A DNA stretch of 25,270 nucleotides from an uncultured Comamonadaceae bacterium (GTDB taxonomy: Bacteria > Pseudomonadota > Gammaproteobacteria > Burkholderiales > Burkholderiaceae_C): the NCBI GenBank assembly GCA_937893415.1, contig CALBWZ010000395.1, positions 1-25,270 on the forward strand, given 5' to 3'. The notes under the pieces are model-generated. The model did no database searches. It was not told the origin of the DNA and saw nothing but the letters and a program-made list of their open reading frames with translations. The stretch's first letter is position 1; the number at the start of each line of letters is the position of its first letter. This document shows, piece by piece, positions 17,017 to 25,270 of this stretch. The position numbers were made by a program, and so were the translations under genes.

Positions 17017-18423
17017 ATGAATGCATCACTGCCAGCCATTGCCATTCGGGATGTTCCCAGCGCCTTCACCGATGCGCTGGTCACACGTTTTGGTACACAG
17101 TTCAGCCAAGCCATGGCCGTGCGCGAACAACATGGGCGAGATGAGTCCGCCTTTACGCATGTGCCCCCGCCATGCGGGGTGGTCTTTGCACTCAGCACTG
17201 CCGACGTGTCTGACGCTGTGGCCCTTGCCGCTCATTACCGTGTACCTGTCATTCCATTCGGTGTTGGCAGCTCTTTAGAGGGTCATTTGCTGGCCGTACA
17301 AGGCGGCATCAGTGTTGACGTGTCGCGCATGAACCAAGTCTTGCGTATTGACGCAGAAGACTTAACCGTAACCGTGCAACCCGGCGTGACGCGCAACGCC
17401 GTGAATGCTGCCGTCAAAGACCAGGGCTTGTTTTTTCCCATTGATCCTGGTGCAGATGCCAGTATTGGCGGCATGTCCGCCACACGCGCAAGTGGTACCA
17501 ACGCGGTGCGTTACGGCACCATGCGCGAAAATGTATTGGCTCTAGAGGTTGTGACGGCCAGTGGCGAGATTATTCGCACAGGTACCCGTGCAAAAAAATC
17601 CAGTGCCGGTTACGACCTAACCCGCCTAATGGTTGGCAGTGAAGGTACCTTGGGCGTGATGACCGAGATCACCCTCAAGCTGTACCCGCTGCCTGAAGCC
17701 GTCTCTGCCGCCGTTTGTTCTTTCCCAAGCATTGAAGCGGCCGTGCGTGCCACCATACACATTATTCAAATGGGTGTTCCTATTGCCCGTTGTGAGTTTT
17801 TAGACGCGCAAACCGTCGGCATGGTTAACAAGCACGCCAAACTCAATTTGCGCGAAGAGGCCATGTTGCTGATGGAGTTTCATGGCTCACCGGCTGGCGT
17901 TAAGGAGCAAGCAGAGATTGTTCAGGACATCGCCACAGATTTAGGTGGTCAAGCTTTTGAGTGGGCGACCACGCCAGAAGAGCGCACCAAGTTGTGGGCG
18001 GCTAGGCACAATGCCTACTTCGCAGCGATACAGAGTCGTCCTGGCTGTCGCGCCATATCCACGGACACCTGCGTGCCGATCAGCAGGCTTGCTGATTGCT
18101 TGCTAGACTCCGTTGAGGAGGCCAATGCGACTGGCCTTCCCTACTTTTTATTAGGCCATGTAGGAGATGGTAATTTCCACTTTGGCTACTTGATTGATCC
18201 TGACAGCGAGTCAGAGCGCAACACAGCTGAGGCGCTAAACCACAAACTGGTCAGTCGGGCGCTTGCCCTAGGCGGTACGTGCACGGGTGAGCACGGCATT
18301 GGCTTACACAAAATGGACTTCTTGCGCACGGAGGCCGGCGAAGGCGCAGTGGCCATGATGCGCGCCATTAAAACTGCGCTGGACCCGCACAACATCATGA
18401 ACCCAGGCAAGATTTTTTCGTAG
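17017..18423 (+). CDS. FAD-linked oxidase, D-lactate dehydrogenase (cytochrome)-like
   Basis: The 468-residue flavoprotein of the FAD-binding oxidase/transferase type 4 family is related to D-lactate dehydrogenase (LDHD/DLD) and glycolate oxidase GlcD. The FAD domain shows PFGVGSSLEGH (80-90) and IDPGADASIGGMSATRASGT (about 142-161). The C-terminal half has HVGDGNFH (381-388, metal and substrate site), TCTGEHGIG and DPHNIMNPGKI. It probably oxidises a 2-hydroxy acid such as D-lactate at the membrane. No glcE/glcF partner follows, which favours the single-subunit D-lactate type. The ATG at 17017 has only a weak upstream GGA. It converges on parB with a 24-base gap. Confidence 0.9.
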   Translation: MNASLPAIAIRDVPSAFTDALVTRFGTQFSQAMAVREQHGRDESAFTHVPPPCGVVFALSTADVSDAVALAAHYRVPVIPFGVGSSLEGHLLAVQGGISVDVSRMNQVLRIDAEDLTVTVQPGVTRNAVNAAVKDQGLFFPIDPGADASIGGMSATRASGTNAVRYGTMRENVLALEVVTASGEIIRTGTRAKKSSAGYDLTRLMVGSEGTLGVMTEITLKLYPLPEAVSAAVCSFPSIEAAVRATIHIIQMGVPIARCEFLDAQTVGMVNKHAKLNLREEAMLLMEFHGSPAGVKEQAEIVQDIATDLGGQAFEWATTPEERTKLWAARHNAYFAAIQSRPGCRAISTDTCVPISRLADCLLDSVEEANATGLPYFLLGHVGDGNFHFGYLIDPDSESERNTAEALNHKLVSRALALGGTCTGEHGIGLHKMDFLRTEAGEGAVAMMRAIKTALDPHNIMNPGKIFS

Positions 18424-18447
18424 CCTCAGACCCTGCGCCATGGTGGG

Positions 18448-19410
18448 TTAGGTCGCCTCAGCTTGCCCACGCAACTTATCCACCAGGCCGTTGAGTTCTG
18501 CCAGCGAAGCAAATGAGATCGCCACCTCTCCCTGTTCTTCCACACGGCTGCCACGCTTGATGCGCTTTTTAACACGGACCTCAACTGTTGCAGCTAGCAG
18601 GTCTGACAACTCGTCTTCTATGCGCTTGGTGTCGCGTGTTGTGTCAGCTTTAGGCTTTTTACTGGGTACCAAGTTGAACTCGGCAGACAGCTTTTTGACC
18701 ATGGACTCTGCTTCACGCACAGACATTTTCTTCGCCACAATCTGATTGGCTGCTGTGATTTGTGTCGCCCGCTCGAGCGACAGCAGGGCGCGGGCATGGC
18801 CCATGTCAATGTCACCCGCCATCAACATGGTCTGCACGTGCTCGGCTAAGTTAAGCAGCCGCAACAGATTGCTAGCGGCGCTGCGTGAGCGCCCGACACT
18901 TTGCGCGGCCTCTTCGTGGGTCAGACCAAACTCGCGTACCAACCGTTGCAAGCCTTTGGCCTCTTCCAATGGGTTGAGATCTTCTCGCTGCATGTTTTCA
19001 ATGAGCGACATGGCCGCCGCGGCCTTGTCGTCAACATCACGAATCAACACCGGCACTTCATCCAAGCCAGCCAGCTTGGCTGCTCGCGTGCGGCGCTCGC
19101 CAGCAATGATTTCAAAACGCTGGCTGGTTTGCGGCCTACCCACAAGCGGTTGGTATTTGCCGTCGCTGTCAACAGGCCTCACCAAGATAGGTTGCATGAT
19201 GCCTTGGGCTTTGATACTTTCAGCCAACTCGTACAAGGCGCCCTCATCCATGTGCGTACGCGGCTGGTACATTCCAGCCTGAAGCTGGTCTAAACGCAAG
19301 GTGCTGGGCAACTCACTGTCACCCACCCCGCCCAGTGGCGTGTCGCTGACCTTTGGGCCAAGCAGCGCTTCTAGACCGCGGCCCAAGCCCTTTGTTTTTT
19401 TAGTTACCAT
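18448..19410 (-). CDS. parB: Chromosome partitioning protein ParB
   Basis: The 320-residue CTP-dependent DNA clamp loads at parS and works with ParA to segregate replication origins. Features in order are the chromosomal ParB start KGLGRGLEALLG (7-18), the CTP-binding motif GERRTRA (104-110), IENMQREDLNPLEEA (137-151), the helix-turn-helix (about 162-187, THEEAAQSVGRSRSAASNLL), and a C-terminal dimerisation domain after about 270. A short insert (about 84-97, GKYQPLVGRPQTSQ) precedes the CTP motif. ATG 19410 follows GAGAGG. It is the last gene of the par operon, and perfect and near-perfect parS sites lie 1.6-2.9 kb away. Confidence 0.97.
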   Translation of the reverse strand: MVTKKTKGLGRGLEALLGPKVSDTPLGGVGDSELPSTLRLDQLQAGMYQPRTHMDEGALYELAESIKAQGIMQPILVRPVDSDGKYQPLVGRPQTSQRFEIIAGERRTRAAKLAGLDEVPVLIRDVDDKAAAAMSLIENMQREDLNPLEEAKGLQRLVREFGLTHEEAAQSVGRSRSAASNLLRLLNLAEHVQTMLMAGDIDMGHARALLSLERATQITAANQIVAKKMSVREAESMVKKLSAEFNLVPSKKPKADTTRDTKRIEDELSDLLAATVEVRVKKRIKRGSRVEEQGEVAISFASLAELNGLVDKLRGQAEAT

Positions 19411-19462
19411 GGTGTTTAGAACCTCTCAAAATTATCAGTAATACCTGTACAACAATGTGTTG

Positions 19463-20047
19463 TTAGGCCATTAAAGCTTGCAGCGATTGCCAGCCTTGTG
19501 GCCAGTCACCCAAGCCTGTATCTGCGTTGATATGCCCACCCTGTGCCATGCAAACCGTGCTGGCACCCCATTGGGCTGCAATTGCTTGGGTGCCGTCCCA
19601 GCTTGCACATGTGTCGTTGTCGCTGCCCCAAACCACTGCTTTAAATGGCAAGGCAGCCACTTCTGGTGGATGCCAACGGGCCACCGCTGGACTGATATCG
19701 GTTTGTGACAAGTCTGGCGGCGCAACCAATAGCGCAGCAACCACCCAGTGTGCGTGGCTAGAGTGTGCGGCCCATGCTGCCAATAAGTGACAGCCCAAGC
19801 TGTGCGCAGCAACAGCAAAACGCGTAGGTGTACCGTCAATGGTGTTTTGGGCGGCATGGTCGGCGGCGGCCAACATGTGCTCTTCTAAGGCCGACAGCCA
19901 ATCACCGCGCAGCGGTTGCTCCCAATTGTCCTGCTGCACACGTTGTGCACCATGCAACTGCTCCCACCGCGTTTGCCAGTGATCTTGACCAGAGTTCAGC
20001 CAACCCGGCAGGGTTAGTGTGGCCGTGATTGTTTGCGACGAATCCAT
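19463..20047 (-). CDS. RBBP9/YdeN-type alpha/beta serine hydrolase
   Basis: The 194-residue cytosolic hydrolase of the RBBP9 (DUF1234) family has the typical start LPGWLNSGQDHWQTRWE (about 13-29) and the nucleophile elbow AHSLGC (Ser 83). An acid residue lies in GSDND (143-145) and the catalytic His in GGHINADTGLGDWPQG (His 172). Its substrate is unknown. It lies between parA (5-base gap) and parB (52-base gap), so it is almost certainly cotranscribed with the partition genes. Its role there is unclear. An ACAACA-ATG-TGTTGT hairpin overlaps its stop codon (19449-19463). Confidence 0.88.
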   Translation of the reverse strand: MDSSQTITATLTLPGWLNSGQDHWQTRWEQLHGAQRVQQDNWEQPLRGDWLSALEEHMLAAADHAAQNTIDGTPTRFAVAAHSLGCHLLAAWAAHSSHAHWVVAALLVAPPDLSQTDISPAVARWHPPEVAALPFKAVVWGSDNDTCASWDGTQAIAAQWGASTVCMAQGGHINADTGLGDWPQGWQSLQALMA

Positions 20048-20052
20048 GCGTG

Positions 20053-20826
20053 TTAGCGCTTGCTACCCATGCGTTGCACCATTTCATGGGCAAACTCTAG
20101 AAATGCCAAAGAACCTTTGGCTGCAGGGTCAAATACCACCCCGGGCAAACCGTAACTGGGTGCTTCGGCAAGACGCACATTGCGCGGTATCACCGCGTTA
20201 AAGACTTTCTCGCCAAAGTGGCTTTTAATTTGATCGCTCACTTGCTGTTGCAATGTGATGCGTGGGTCAAACATCACACGCAGCAAACCAATCAGCTCCA
20301 AATCTTTGTTGAGATTGCCATGCACTTGCTTGATGGTATTGACCAAGTCGCTCAAACCTTCCAGTGCAAAATACTCACACTGCATAGGCACAATGACGCC
20401 ATGGGCTGCACAAAGCCCATTCAGCGTCAGCATATTAAGTGACGGTGGACAATCAATCAGTACAAAGTCGTAGTTGTTGGCAACAACAGCAATGGCATCT
20501 TTAAGGCGGTTTTCGCGGTTCTCTACGCTCACCAACTCAACTTCTGCACCGGCGAGTTCACGGTTGGCACCCAAAATATCGTAGCCACTGGCTTCGCTAT
20601 GAACTTTGGCCTCATCCAACGTGGCATTGCCCCAAAGCACATCGTAAACGGTATATGCCAACGCCCGCTTGTCCACGCCTGAACCCATGGTGGCATTGCC
20701 CTGCGGGTCTAAGTCAATCATCAGCACACGTTGGCCAATTTTTGACAAGCCAGCTGCCAAGTTAACTGTTGTTGTGGTTTTACCAACACCACCCTTTTGG
20801 TTGGCTACGCAAAAAATTTTGGCCAT
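20053..20826 (-). CDS. parA: Chromosome partitioning ATPase ParA
   Basis: The 257-residue ATPase of the ParA/Soj family has the deviant Walker A motif KGGVGKTTTT (10-19), Walker A' LMIDLDPQGNAT and Walker B VLIDCPPSL. The family stretches EYFALEGLSDLVNTI and PRNVRLAEAPSYGLP are also present. It forms nucleoid-bound gradients that pull ParB-parS complexes apart. The start MAKIFCVANQKGG is standard, though no strong Shine-Dalgarno is seen. It is preceded by a 125-base gap after rsmG containing a hairpin, and followed five bases later by the hydrolase gene. Confidence 0.97.
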   Translation of the reverse strand: MAKIFCVANQKGGVGKTTTTVNLAAGLSKIGQRVLMIDLDPQGNATMGSGVDKRALAYTVYDVLWGNATLDEAKVHSEASGYDILGANRELAGAEVELVSVENRENRLKDAIAVVANNYDFVLIDCPPSLNMLTLNGLCAAHGVIVPMQCEYFALEGLSDLVNTIKQVHGNLNKDLELIGLLRVMFDPRITLQQQVSDQIKSHFGEKVFNAVIPRNVRLAEAPSYGLPGVVFDPAAKGSLAFLEFAHEMVQRMGSKR

Positions 20827-20869
20827 AGTTGTTGCTTTAGTAGGTCATGTGCGGTGTACAAAAGCAAAG

Positions 20870-20903
20870 GCCTAACTGGGCAGTTCTCACCGCCGCGTTA
20901 GGC
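20870..20903 (-). terminator. Hairpin between rsmG and parA
   Basis: GCCTAAC (20870-20876) and GTTAGGC (20897-20903) form a 7-bp stem with a 20-base loop. On the minus strand it is followed by a T-rich but interrupted tail. It may be a weak terminator or attenuator between rsmG and parA. Confidence 0.45.
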
Positions 20904-20951
20904 TTTTGTTGCACGTTTCATTTGGTTTAGTTTACGTGATAGCGGCGCGCT

Positions 20952-21695
20952 CTACTTAAAAGCACAGACACGTTGGCTTTTGGCTTCGCGCATCCAAGCC
21001 ACACAGCGCTGGGCATCCAGGCCTATGATGCTCAGCTGTTCCACGTGAAACACCTGCACCCAAGGCGGTAGGGCATCCATCTCTTGCTGGGGGTGCAAGC
21101 CCTTCATGGCCATCCAAATACCGTTGTTCTTCAAAGATTGGCGCGACCACTGGGTAAAATCGCCCAGCGATGCAAAGGCCCTAGACGCAATAACGTCATG
21201 GGTGGTTTGCAGCTTTTCAACGCGGCCATGCACCGACTTTAAGCGTCCACCAAGAAGGGATGCCGGCAGCTGCGCTGCAACCTGCTGCACAAATGCGGCT
21301 TTTTTTGCAACCGTATCCACACAAGTAACCCGCAGCCGCGGGCACAAAATTGTCAGTACCACGCCAGGTAAACCACCACCTGAGCCCACATCTAACAACT
21401 CTATTGGTTGGTTGGCCTCAATGGCATGACACGCCTCTTGCGCGGCCAACTGGCGTTGCAACGCCGGTATAACCGACAGGCTATCAAGTAAATGATGCGT
21501 AACCACTTCTTGGGGGCTTCTAATGGCGGTGAGGTTGTACACCTTGTTCCATTGGAGCAGCAGTTGTGCGTATTGCAGCAAGGCTTCCGCTTGGTCTACA
21601 GACACGTGGACACCCATGGCGTGGGCCGTGCTTTGAAGCGCTTCTGCGCCAATCAGCGTTGCACATTGCTGTGACAGACTCGCTGACTTTGTCAC
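20952..21695 (-). CDS. rsmG: 16S rRNA (guanine-527-N7) methyltransferase
   Basis: SAM-dependent methyltransferase that makes m7G527 in 16S rRNA (formerly GidB). The 247 residues exceed the roughly 210 of E. coli, mainly at the N-terminus and in loops. The family stretch [28 protein letters not shown] is seen at about 46-73 and the SAM site [12 protein letters not shown] at 100-111, followed by IASRAFASL. The proposed start is GTG 21695, overlapping the mnmG stop by four bases (GTGA), so translation is probably coupled. An internal ATG (21617) would cut into conserved sequence less favourably. A near-perfect parS is embedded in codons for VFHVEQ. Confidence 0.94.
   Translation of the reverse strand: MTKSASLSQQCATLIGAEALQSTAHAMGVHVSVDQAEALLQYAQLLLQWNKVYNLTAIRSPQEVVTHHLLDSLSVIPALQRQLAAQEACHAIEANQPIELLDVGSGGGLPGVVLTILCPRLRVTCVDTVAKKAAFVQQVAAQLPASLLGGRLKSVHGRVEKLQTTHDVIASRAFASLGDFTQWSRQSLKNNGIWMAMKGLHPQQEMDALPPWVQVFHVEQLSIIGLDAQRCVAWMREAKSQRVCAFK
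21037..21052. other. parS-like centromere site in rsmG, one mismatch
   Basis: TGTTCCACGTGAAACA differs from the bacterial consensus TGTTTCACGTGAAACA at one position. Together with the perfect site at 22256-22271 and the adjacent parAB genes it is probably a second ParB loading site. Confidence 0.75.
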
Positions 21696-23713
21696 AGTGG
21701 CGCTACTTTTTCATGGGGCCTAAGGCCTAGCTTTTTAAGATGTACGAGTAGAAGTGAAATGGCTACAGGTGTAACGCCCGAAATACGTGAGGCCTGGCCA
21801 AGCGTTTGTGGGCGTTGTTTGTTTAACGTTTGTCTTACTTCAAACCCTAAAGCGGGTATACCCAAATAATCGAAACCCAGTGGTAGCGCCATGTGTTCGT
21901 ACAAAGAAGAGCGCTCAACCTGTTCTTTTTGTCTGTCAATATAGCCTTGGTATTTCAAACTGATTTCGACCTGTTCAACAACAGCAGTGCGCAAAACTTG
22001 CTCAGACCCGGCGTGCGATGTAACAACCCCCTCGCCTGCGTCACCACTGTTTATTTGAGATGCGCCAACTGGGTCCAACAAAGAAGTGGCAACAAATGCA
22101 CCGCCATGCATGTTTACCAGCGTGTCGTAGTCAACGCCCGGCCTTCTTAACAAATCAGCCAAACTGTATTCTCTTTCGAGCACTTGACCCATGACGCGCA
22201 ATGCCTCGGACTCTGGCAACGTTTTGTGGTTTACCCAGGTGTTGGTCAGCCGTTGTGTTTCACGTGAAACAGCATCGCGCTTCCGATTAAATGCCGTCCA
22301 ACGTGCGTCGTCTATCAAGCCCATGCTTCTTGCCACCTCCGTTAAACGAGCGTCGGCGTTGTCTTCGCGCAGCTGCAGGCGGTATTCTGCACGACTGGTA
22401 AACATGCGATACGGCTCAGTAACGCCCTTTGTAACCAAGTCATCGACGAGCACGCCCAAGTACGCTTGGTCACGTCCTGGTAACCACGCCGGTTTACCTT
22501 GCACTTGCAACGCCGCATTGATACCGGCAAACAAACCTTGTGCAGCCGCCTCCTCATAACCGGTTGTGCCATTAATCTGACCAGCAAAAAACAAACCTGA
22601 AATAGATTTGGTTTCAAACGTACTCTTCAATGCACGCGGGTCGTAGTAGTCGTACTCAATGGCATAACCCGGACGAACAATATTGGCAGCTTCTAGCCCT
22701 TTTATTGAACGTACCAGGGCAAACTGAATATCAAACGGCAAACTGGTAGATATGCCATTCGGGTAGATTTCATGGGTTGTGAGGCCTTCGGGTTCCAAGA
22801 AAATTTGGTGGCTTGACTTGTCGGCAAATCGACTAACCTTGTCTTCAACACTGGGACAATACCGGGGTCCAACACCAGCAATGACGCCCATAAACATGGG
22901 GCTTCTATCAAAGCCACTGCGAATAATATCGTGTGTTTGTTCGTTGGTGTGCGTGATCCAACACGGTATTTGTTGGGGGTGCATGTTGACGTGCCCCATG
23001 TAACTCATCACAGGAATACCCCCGCCCTCACGCATGCCACCAGGTGTGCCATCACCTGGCTGTGCCACACACTTAGAAAAGTCGATGGTGCGGCCATCTA
23101 AACGAGGCGGCGTTCCCGTTTTCAATCGACCCTGGGGCAATGCAAGCTCCTTTAACCTCGCAGACAAACCAACGGAAGGTGGGTCACCTGCGCGTCCACC
23201 CGCGTGGTTGCTCATGCCAACGTGTATCTTGCCATCCAAGAAGGTACCAGCCGTTAAAACAACAGTGGCCGCATAAAATTGCAAACCGACTTGGGTCGTA
23301 GCACCAACAACACGATCCCCTTGAACAATTAAGTCCTCTACAGCCTGCTGAAAAATGTGAAGATTAGGCTGATTTTCCATCGTGCGACGAATAGCCGCTT
23401 TGTACAACACCCTGTCTGCTTGAGCGCGGGTTGCTCGCACAGCTGGACCTTTTGAACTGTTGAGGATGCGGTATTGAATACCCGCCTCATCTGTTGCCAA
23501 AGCCATGGCGCCACCCATAGCGTCTATTTCTTTGACCAGGTGACCCTTCCCGATACCGCCAATCGAAGGGTTGCAACTCATTTGACCCAGTGTTTCAATG
23601 TTGTGTGTCAGTAACAGCGTTTTACAGCCCATACGCGCACTGGCCAAGGCCGCTTCACTACCCGCGTGTCCACCACCCACCACAATGACATCAAAAGTCT
23701 CTGAATATCTCAT
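21692..23713 (-). CDS. mnmG: tRNA uridine-5-carboxymethylaminomethyl modification protein MnmG
   Basis: FAD-dependent enzyme (GidA) that, with MnmE, modifies U34 of certain tRNAs. The 673 residues are somewhat longer than the usual 630, with extra sequence near 540-570. The FAD site [12 protein letters not shown] (11-22) is followed by the family blocks [20 protein letters not shown] (about 44-63) and [17 protein letters not shown]. Later blocks are [44 protein letters not shown] and [22 protein letters not shown]. No strong Shine-Dalgarno precedes ATG 23713. A perfect parS lies within the gene. It overlaps rsmG by four bases and is preceded by the minE terminator. Confidence 0.97.
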   Translation of the reverse strand: MRYSETFDVIVVGGGHAGSEAALASARMGCKTLLLTHNIETLGQMSCNPSIGGIGKGHLVKEIDAMGGAMALATDEAGIQYRILNSSKGPAVRATRAQADRVLYKAAIRRTMENQPNLHIFQQAVEDLIVQGDRVVGATTQVGLQFYAATVVLTAGTFLDGKIHVGMSNHAGGRAGDPPSVGLSARLKELALPQGRLKTGTPPRLDGRTIDFSKCVAQPGDGTPGGMREGGGIPVMSYMGHVNMHPQQIPCWITHTNEQTHDIIRSGFDRSPMFMGVIAGVGPRYCPSVEDKVSRFADKSSHQIFLEPEGLTTHEIYPNGISTSLPFDIQFALVRSIKGLEAANIVRPGYAIEYDYYDPRALKSTFETKSISGLFFAGQINGTTGYEEAAAQGLFAGINAALQVQGKPAWLPGRDQAYLGVLVDDLVTKGVTEPYRMFTSRAEYRLQLREDNADARLTEVARSMGLIDDARWTAFNRKRDAVSRETQRLTNTWVNHKTLPESEALRVMGQVLEREYSLADLLRRPGVDYDTLVNMHGGAFVATSLLDPVGASQINSGDAGEGVVTSHAGSEQVLRTAVVEQVEISLKYQGYIDRQKEQVERSSLYEHMALPLGFDYLGIPALGFEVRQTLNKQRPQTLGQASRISGVTPVAISLLLVHLKKLGLRPHEKVAPL
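22256..22271. other. Perfect parS centromere site inside mnmG
   Basis: TGTTTCACGTGAAACA matches the consensus ParB-binding site of bacterial chromosomes exactly. On the coding strand it encodes part of AVSRETQ of MnmG. Its presence close to parAB indicates the origin-proximal partition region. Confidence 0.95.
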
Positions 23714-23766
23714 ACATGTGTCAATTCGTTAAGGCAAACTAAGAACCAGCTATTTTAGGCCGTTCA

Positions 23767-23805
23767 TAAAAAAACCACTTGCACAGTGATCTTTACAAGT
23801 GGTTT
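23767..23805 (-). terminator. Rho-independent terminator of the min operon
   Basis: On the minus strand AAACCACTTG (23805-23796) pairs with CAAGTGGTTT (23781-23772) across a 14-base loop and is followed by a T run (to 23768). It ends the minCDE transcript before mnmG. Confidence 0.9.
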
Positions 23806-23822
23806 AAGTAAGCAACGTAGCG

Positions 23823-24080
23823 TTAGTGGCTGTCTGGTAGCTCAATTTTTACTTCAAGAATTTCCATATTTGCATCGCGCTCAAGATTTACTTTGATGTC
23901 ACTGGGATCAATCTTGATATATTTAGATATGACAGCAATCAGGTCGCGCTGTAAAGCAGGCAAAAAATCAGGTACTGACCCACGTCCCCCCCGCTCGTGA
24001 GCCAAAATTATCTGCAAGCGCTCTTTAGCCACGTTTGCAGTTTTTTTCTTTTCACCTTTAAAAAACGATAGAAGAGACAT
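23823..24080 (-). CDS. minE: Cell division topological specificity factor MinE
   Basis: The 85-residue protein (from ATG 24080) stimulates MinD ATPase and drives MinCD oscillation so that FtsZ assembles at midcell. The membrane-targeting start [13 protein letters not shown] is followed by the anti-MinCD helix [13 protein letters not shown] (about 20-32) and the dimerisation domain with [15 protein letters not shown] and LEVKIELP. The ATG is chosen over TTG 24086 because GGGAGGT, overlapping the end of minD, is eight bases before it. It is translationally close to minD. Confidence 0.96.
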   Translation of the reverse strand: MSLLSFFKGEKKKTANVAKERLQIILAHERGGRGSVPDFLPALQRDLIAVISKYIKIDPSDIKVNLERDANMEILEVKIELPDSH

Positions 24081-24086
24081 GCCCAA

Positions 24087-24902
24087 TTACCTCCCACCAA
24101 ACATACGCTTAAGTAATCCAGCTTTTTGCGCTGAGACAAAACGCAATGGACGCTCTTCGCCTAAAAACCTATCAATAACATCTTTGTAAGCTTCTGCCAC
24201 GTCAGTGCCCTGCATATGCACGGCAGGTACACCTTGGTTAGATGCTTGCAAAACAATATCTGATTCAGGAATGACACCAATCAGCTTGATACGCAAAATA
24301 TCTTGAATATCTTCAAGAGACAACATGTGACCACCTTCAACGCGACTTGGGTTGTAGCGCGTAATCAACAAATGTTCCTTAATAGGATCGCTTCCATCAA
24401 TAGCACGTTTTGTCTTTGAACTCAACATACCCAAAATACGGTCAGAATCACGTACAGACGACACCTCTGGATTGGTAACTACCAACGCCTCATCAGCAAA
24501 ATGCATGGCCAACAGCGCACCGGTTTCTATGCCAGCCGGTGAGTCACAAACAATGTAGTCAAAAGACATGGCTTTTAAATCATTGAGTACTTTTTCTACA
24601 CCAGCCGTGGTGAGTGCGTCTTTGTCGCGTGTTTGTGATGCAGCCAGCACAAATAAATTATCAGTTTGTTTGTCTTTAATTAAAGCTTGATTCAGGGACG
24701 CCTCACCTTGAATAACATTGATGAAGTCGTATACGACACGCCGTTCGCAACCCATAATCAAGTCGAGGTTTCGCAAACCTACGTCAAAATCAATAACCAC
24801 TGTTTTTAAACCACGCATAGCCAAACCGCTGGCAAAGCTCGCGCTGGTTGTAGTCTTTCCAACGCCGCCCTTGCCAGACGTGACGACAACAATTTTTGTC
24901 AT
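24087..24902 (-). CDS. minD: Septum-site determining ATPase MinD
   Basis: The 271-residue peripheral-membrane ATPase recruits MinC to the poles and oscillates under MinE. The deviant Walker A motif KGGVGKTT (11-18) is followed by VVIDFDVGLRNLDLIMGCERR, VCDSPAGIETGALLAM and a C-terminal amphipathic membrane anchor (LLKRMFGGR). ATG 24902 follows AGGT. It lies 116 bases downstream of minC, with a terminator-like hairpin in the gap, and seven bases before the minE ATG. The local sequence is more AT-rich than in the metabolic genes of the window. Confidence 0.97.
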   Translation of the reverse strand: MTKIVVVTSGKGGVGKTTTSASFASGLAMRGLKTVVIDFDVGLRNLDLIMGCERRVVYDFINVIQGEASLNQALIKDKQTDNLFVLAASQTRDKDALTTAGVEKVLNDLKAMSFDYIVCDSPAGIETGALLAMHFADEALVVTNPEVSSVRDSDRILGMLSSKTKRAIDGSDPIKEHLLITRYNPSRVEGGHMLSLEDIQDILRIKLIGVIPESDIVLQASNQGVPAVHMQGTDVAEAYKDVIDRFLGEERPLRFVSAQKAGLLKRMFGGR

Positions 24903-24937
24903 GTTTTATACCTAAAAAGTGGAGTCGTGACAGCACA

Positions 24938-24980
24938 TAAAAAAACTGGACCCGTTCATTTTTCTAACACCCACCAGTTT
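24938..24980 (-). terminator. Terminator-like hairpin between minC and minD
   Basis: On the minus strand AAACTGG (24980-24974) pairs with CCAGTTT (24949-24943) over a 24-base loop and runs into a T tract (to 24938). It may be an attenuator, with minDE having a promoter of its own in the gap. Confidence 0.5.
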
Positions 24981-25018
24981 AACGGTGTTTCAAGCTGGTT
25001 ATAAAAATGCAGCTCTCA

Positions 25019-25270
25019 TTAGCGTGAAATGGCTTGATAGATTAAATGTTCACCATTGCCGTTAACTTGCAGAGCGGCGTAGGCAGCCAAACCTTTGATG
25101 TCAGCATGTAAATTACTGTCAATACTTTGATAAACGCCCGCTATTGATACCAATTCAGGTTCAAAGTGCAAAGCAAAAATCCGCGATAAAACATCCCCTC
25201 TAGCGCCAGCAACTGCCCGTCCACGTAAAGGTGCATACACATGAATATGACCATCAGCAATGACTTCTGC
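25019..25270 (-). CDS. minC: Septum-site determining protein MinC, C-terminal part
   Basis: Only the last 83 codons are inside the window; the reading frame continues past 25270, so the gene is truncated by the edge. The visible part is the C-terminal beta-helix domain, with [20 protein letters not shown] followed by [19 protein letters not shown]. This domain dimerises and binds MinD; the N-terminal FtsZ-inhibiting domain would lie outside. The order minC-minD-minE on one strand is typical. Confidence 0.93.
   Translation of the reverse strand, partial: AEVIADGHIHVYAPLRGRAVAGARGDVLSRIFALHFEPELVSIAGVYQSIDSNLHADIKGLAAYAALQVNGNGEHLIYQAISR

Noticed and set aside
16941..17198. N-terminal extension of the adenosyltransferase frame
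   Set aside because: It runs antisense through the start of the oxidase gene. ATG 16940 has a Shine-Dalgarno and begins the conserved ATP-binding part.
18476..18484. TTATCCACC, DnaA-box-like
   Set aside because: A single isolated near-match inside parB. Others at 12857 and 21315 are also isolated; no cluster or AT-rich unwinding region, so no replication origin is called.

Overview
The window looks like a chromosomal segment of a betaproteobacterium of the order Burkholderiales, most likely close to Comamonadaceae. This is inferred from the gene content: GTP-type PEP carboxykinase, a chromosomal mnmG-rsmG-parA-parB cluster with an RBBP9-like hydrolase between parA and parB, minCDE, acetoacetyl-CoA synthetase and a dct-type TRAP transporter. 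Base composition appears moderate in GC. No phage, IS element, CRISPR array, rRNA or tRNA was seen. Nearly all space is filled by recognisable chromosomal genes.

Region 1 (1-7.1 kb), carbon and amino-acid metabolism with its regulators: pckG (+), converging on a small two-helix membrane protein of unknown function (-), which is divergent from a LysR regulator (+). Next come an ArgP-type LysR regulator (-) divergent from dadA (+, D-amino acid dehydrogenase), and an M14 zinc peptidase (-) that converges on dadA. The pckG leader and the leader of the small membrane protein share an almost identical segment just before the Shine-Dalgarno.

Region 2 (7.1-12.9 kb): a flavin reductase and an EamA/DMT permease in one operon (+), acetoacetyl-CoA synthetase (-) whose stop codon abuts the permease stop, a divergent 2OG-Fe(II) oxygenase (+), and a uracil/xanthine permease (+) ending in a textbook bidirectional terminator.

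Region 3 (12.9-18.4 kb): a dctP-dctQ-dctM TRAP operon (-) with a long stem-loop and a terminator-like hairpin between dctP and dctQ. It is followed by a frameshifted, internally shortened DoxX-like remnant (+), PduO-type cobalamin adenosyltransferase (-) and an FAD-linked D-lactate-dehydrogenase-like oxidase (+).

Region 4 (18.4-25.3 kb), all on the minus strand, covers cell division and chromosome segregation. In transcription order it holds minC (cut by the window edge), minD, minE, terminator, mnmG, rsmG, parA, an RBBP9-type hydrolase and parB. A perfect parS lies inside mnmG and a one-mismatch parS inside rsmG, so the partition locus carries its own centromere sites. No clearly novel multi-gene system was found. 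The observations most worth checking are the duplicated leader element, the structured dctP-dctQ junction, the DoxX-like remnant and the partition/min cluster.
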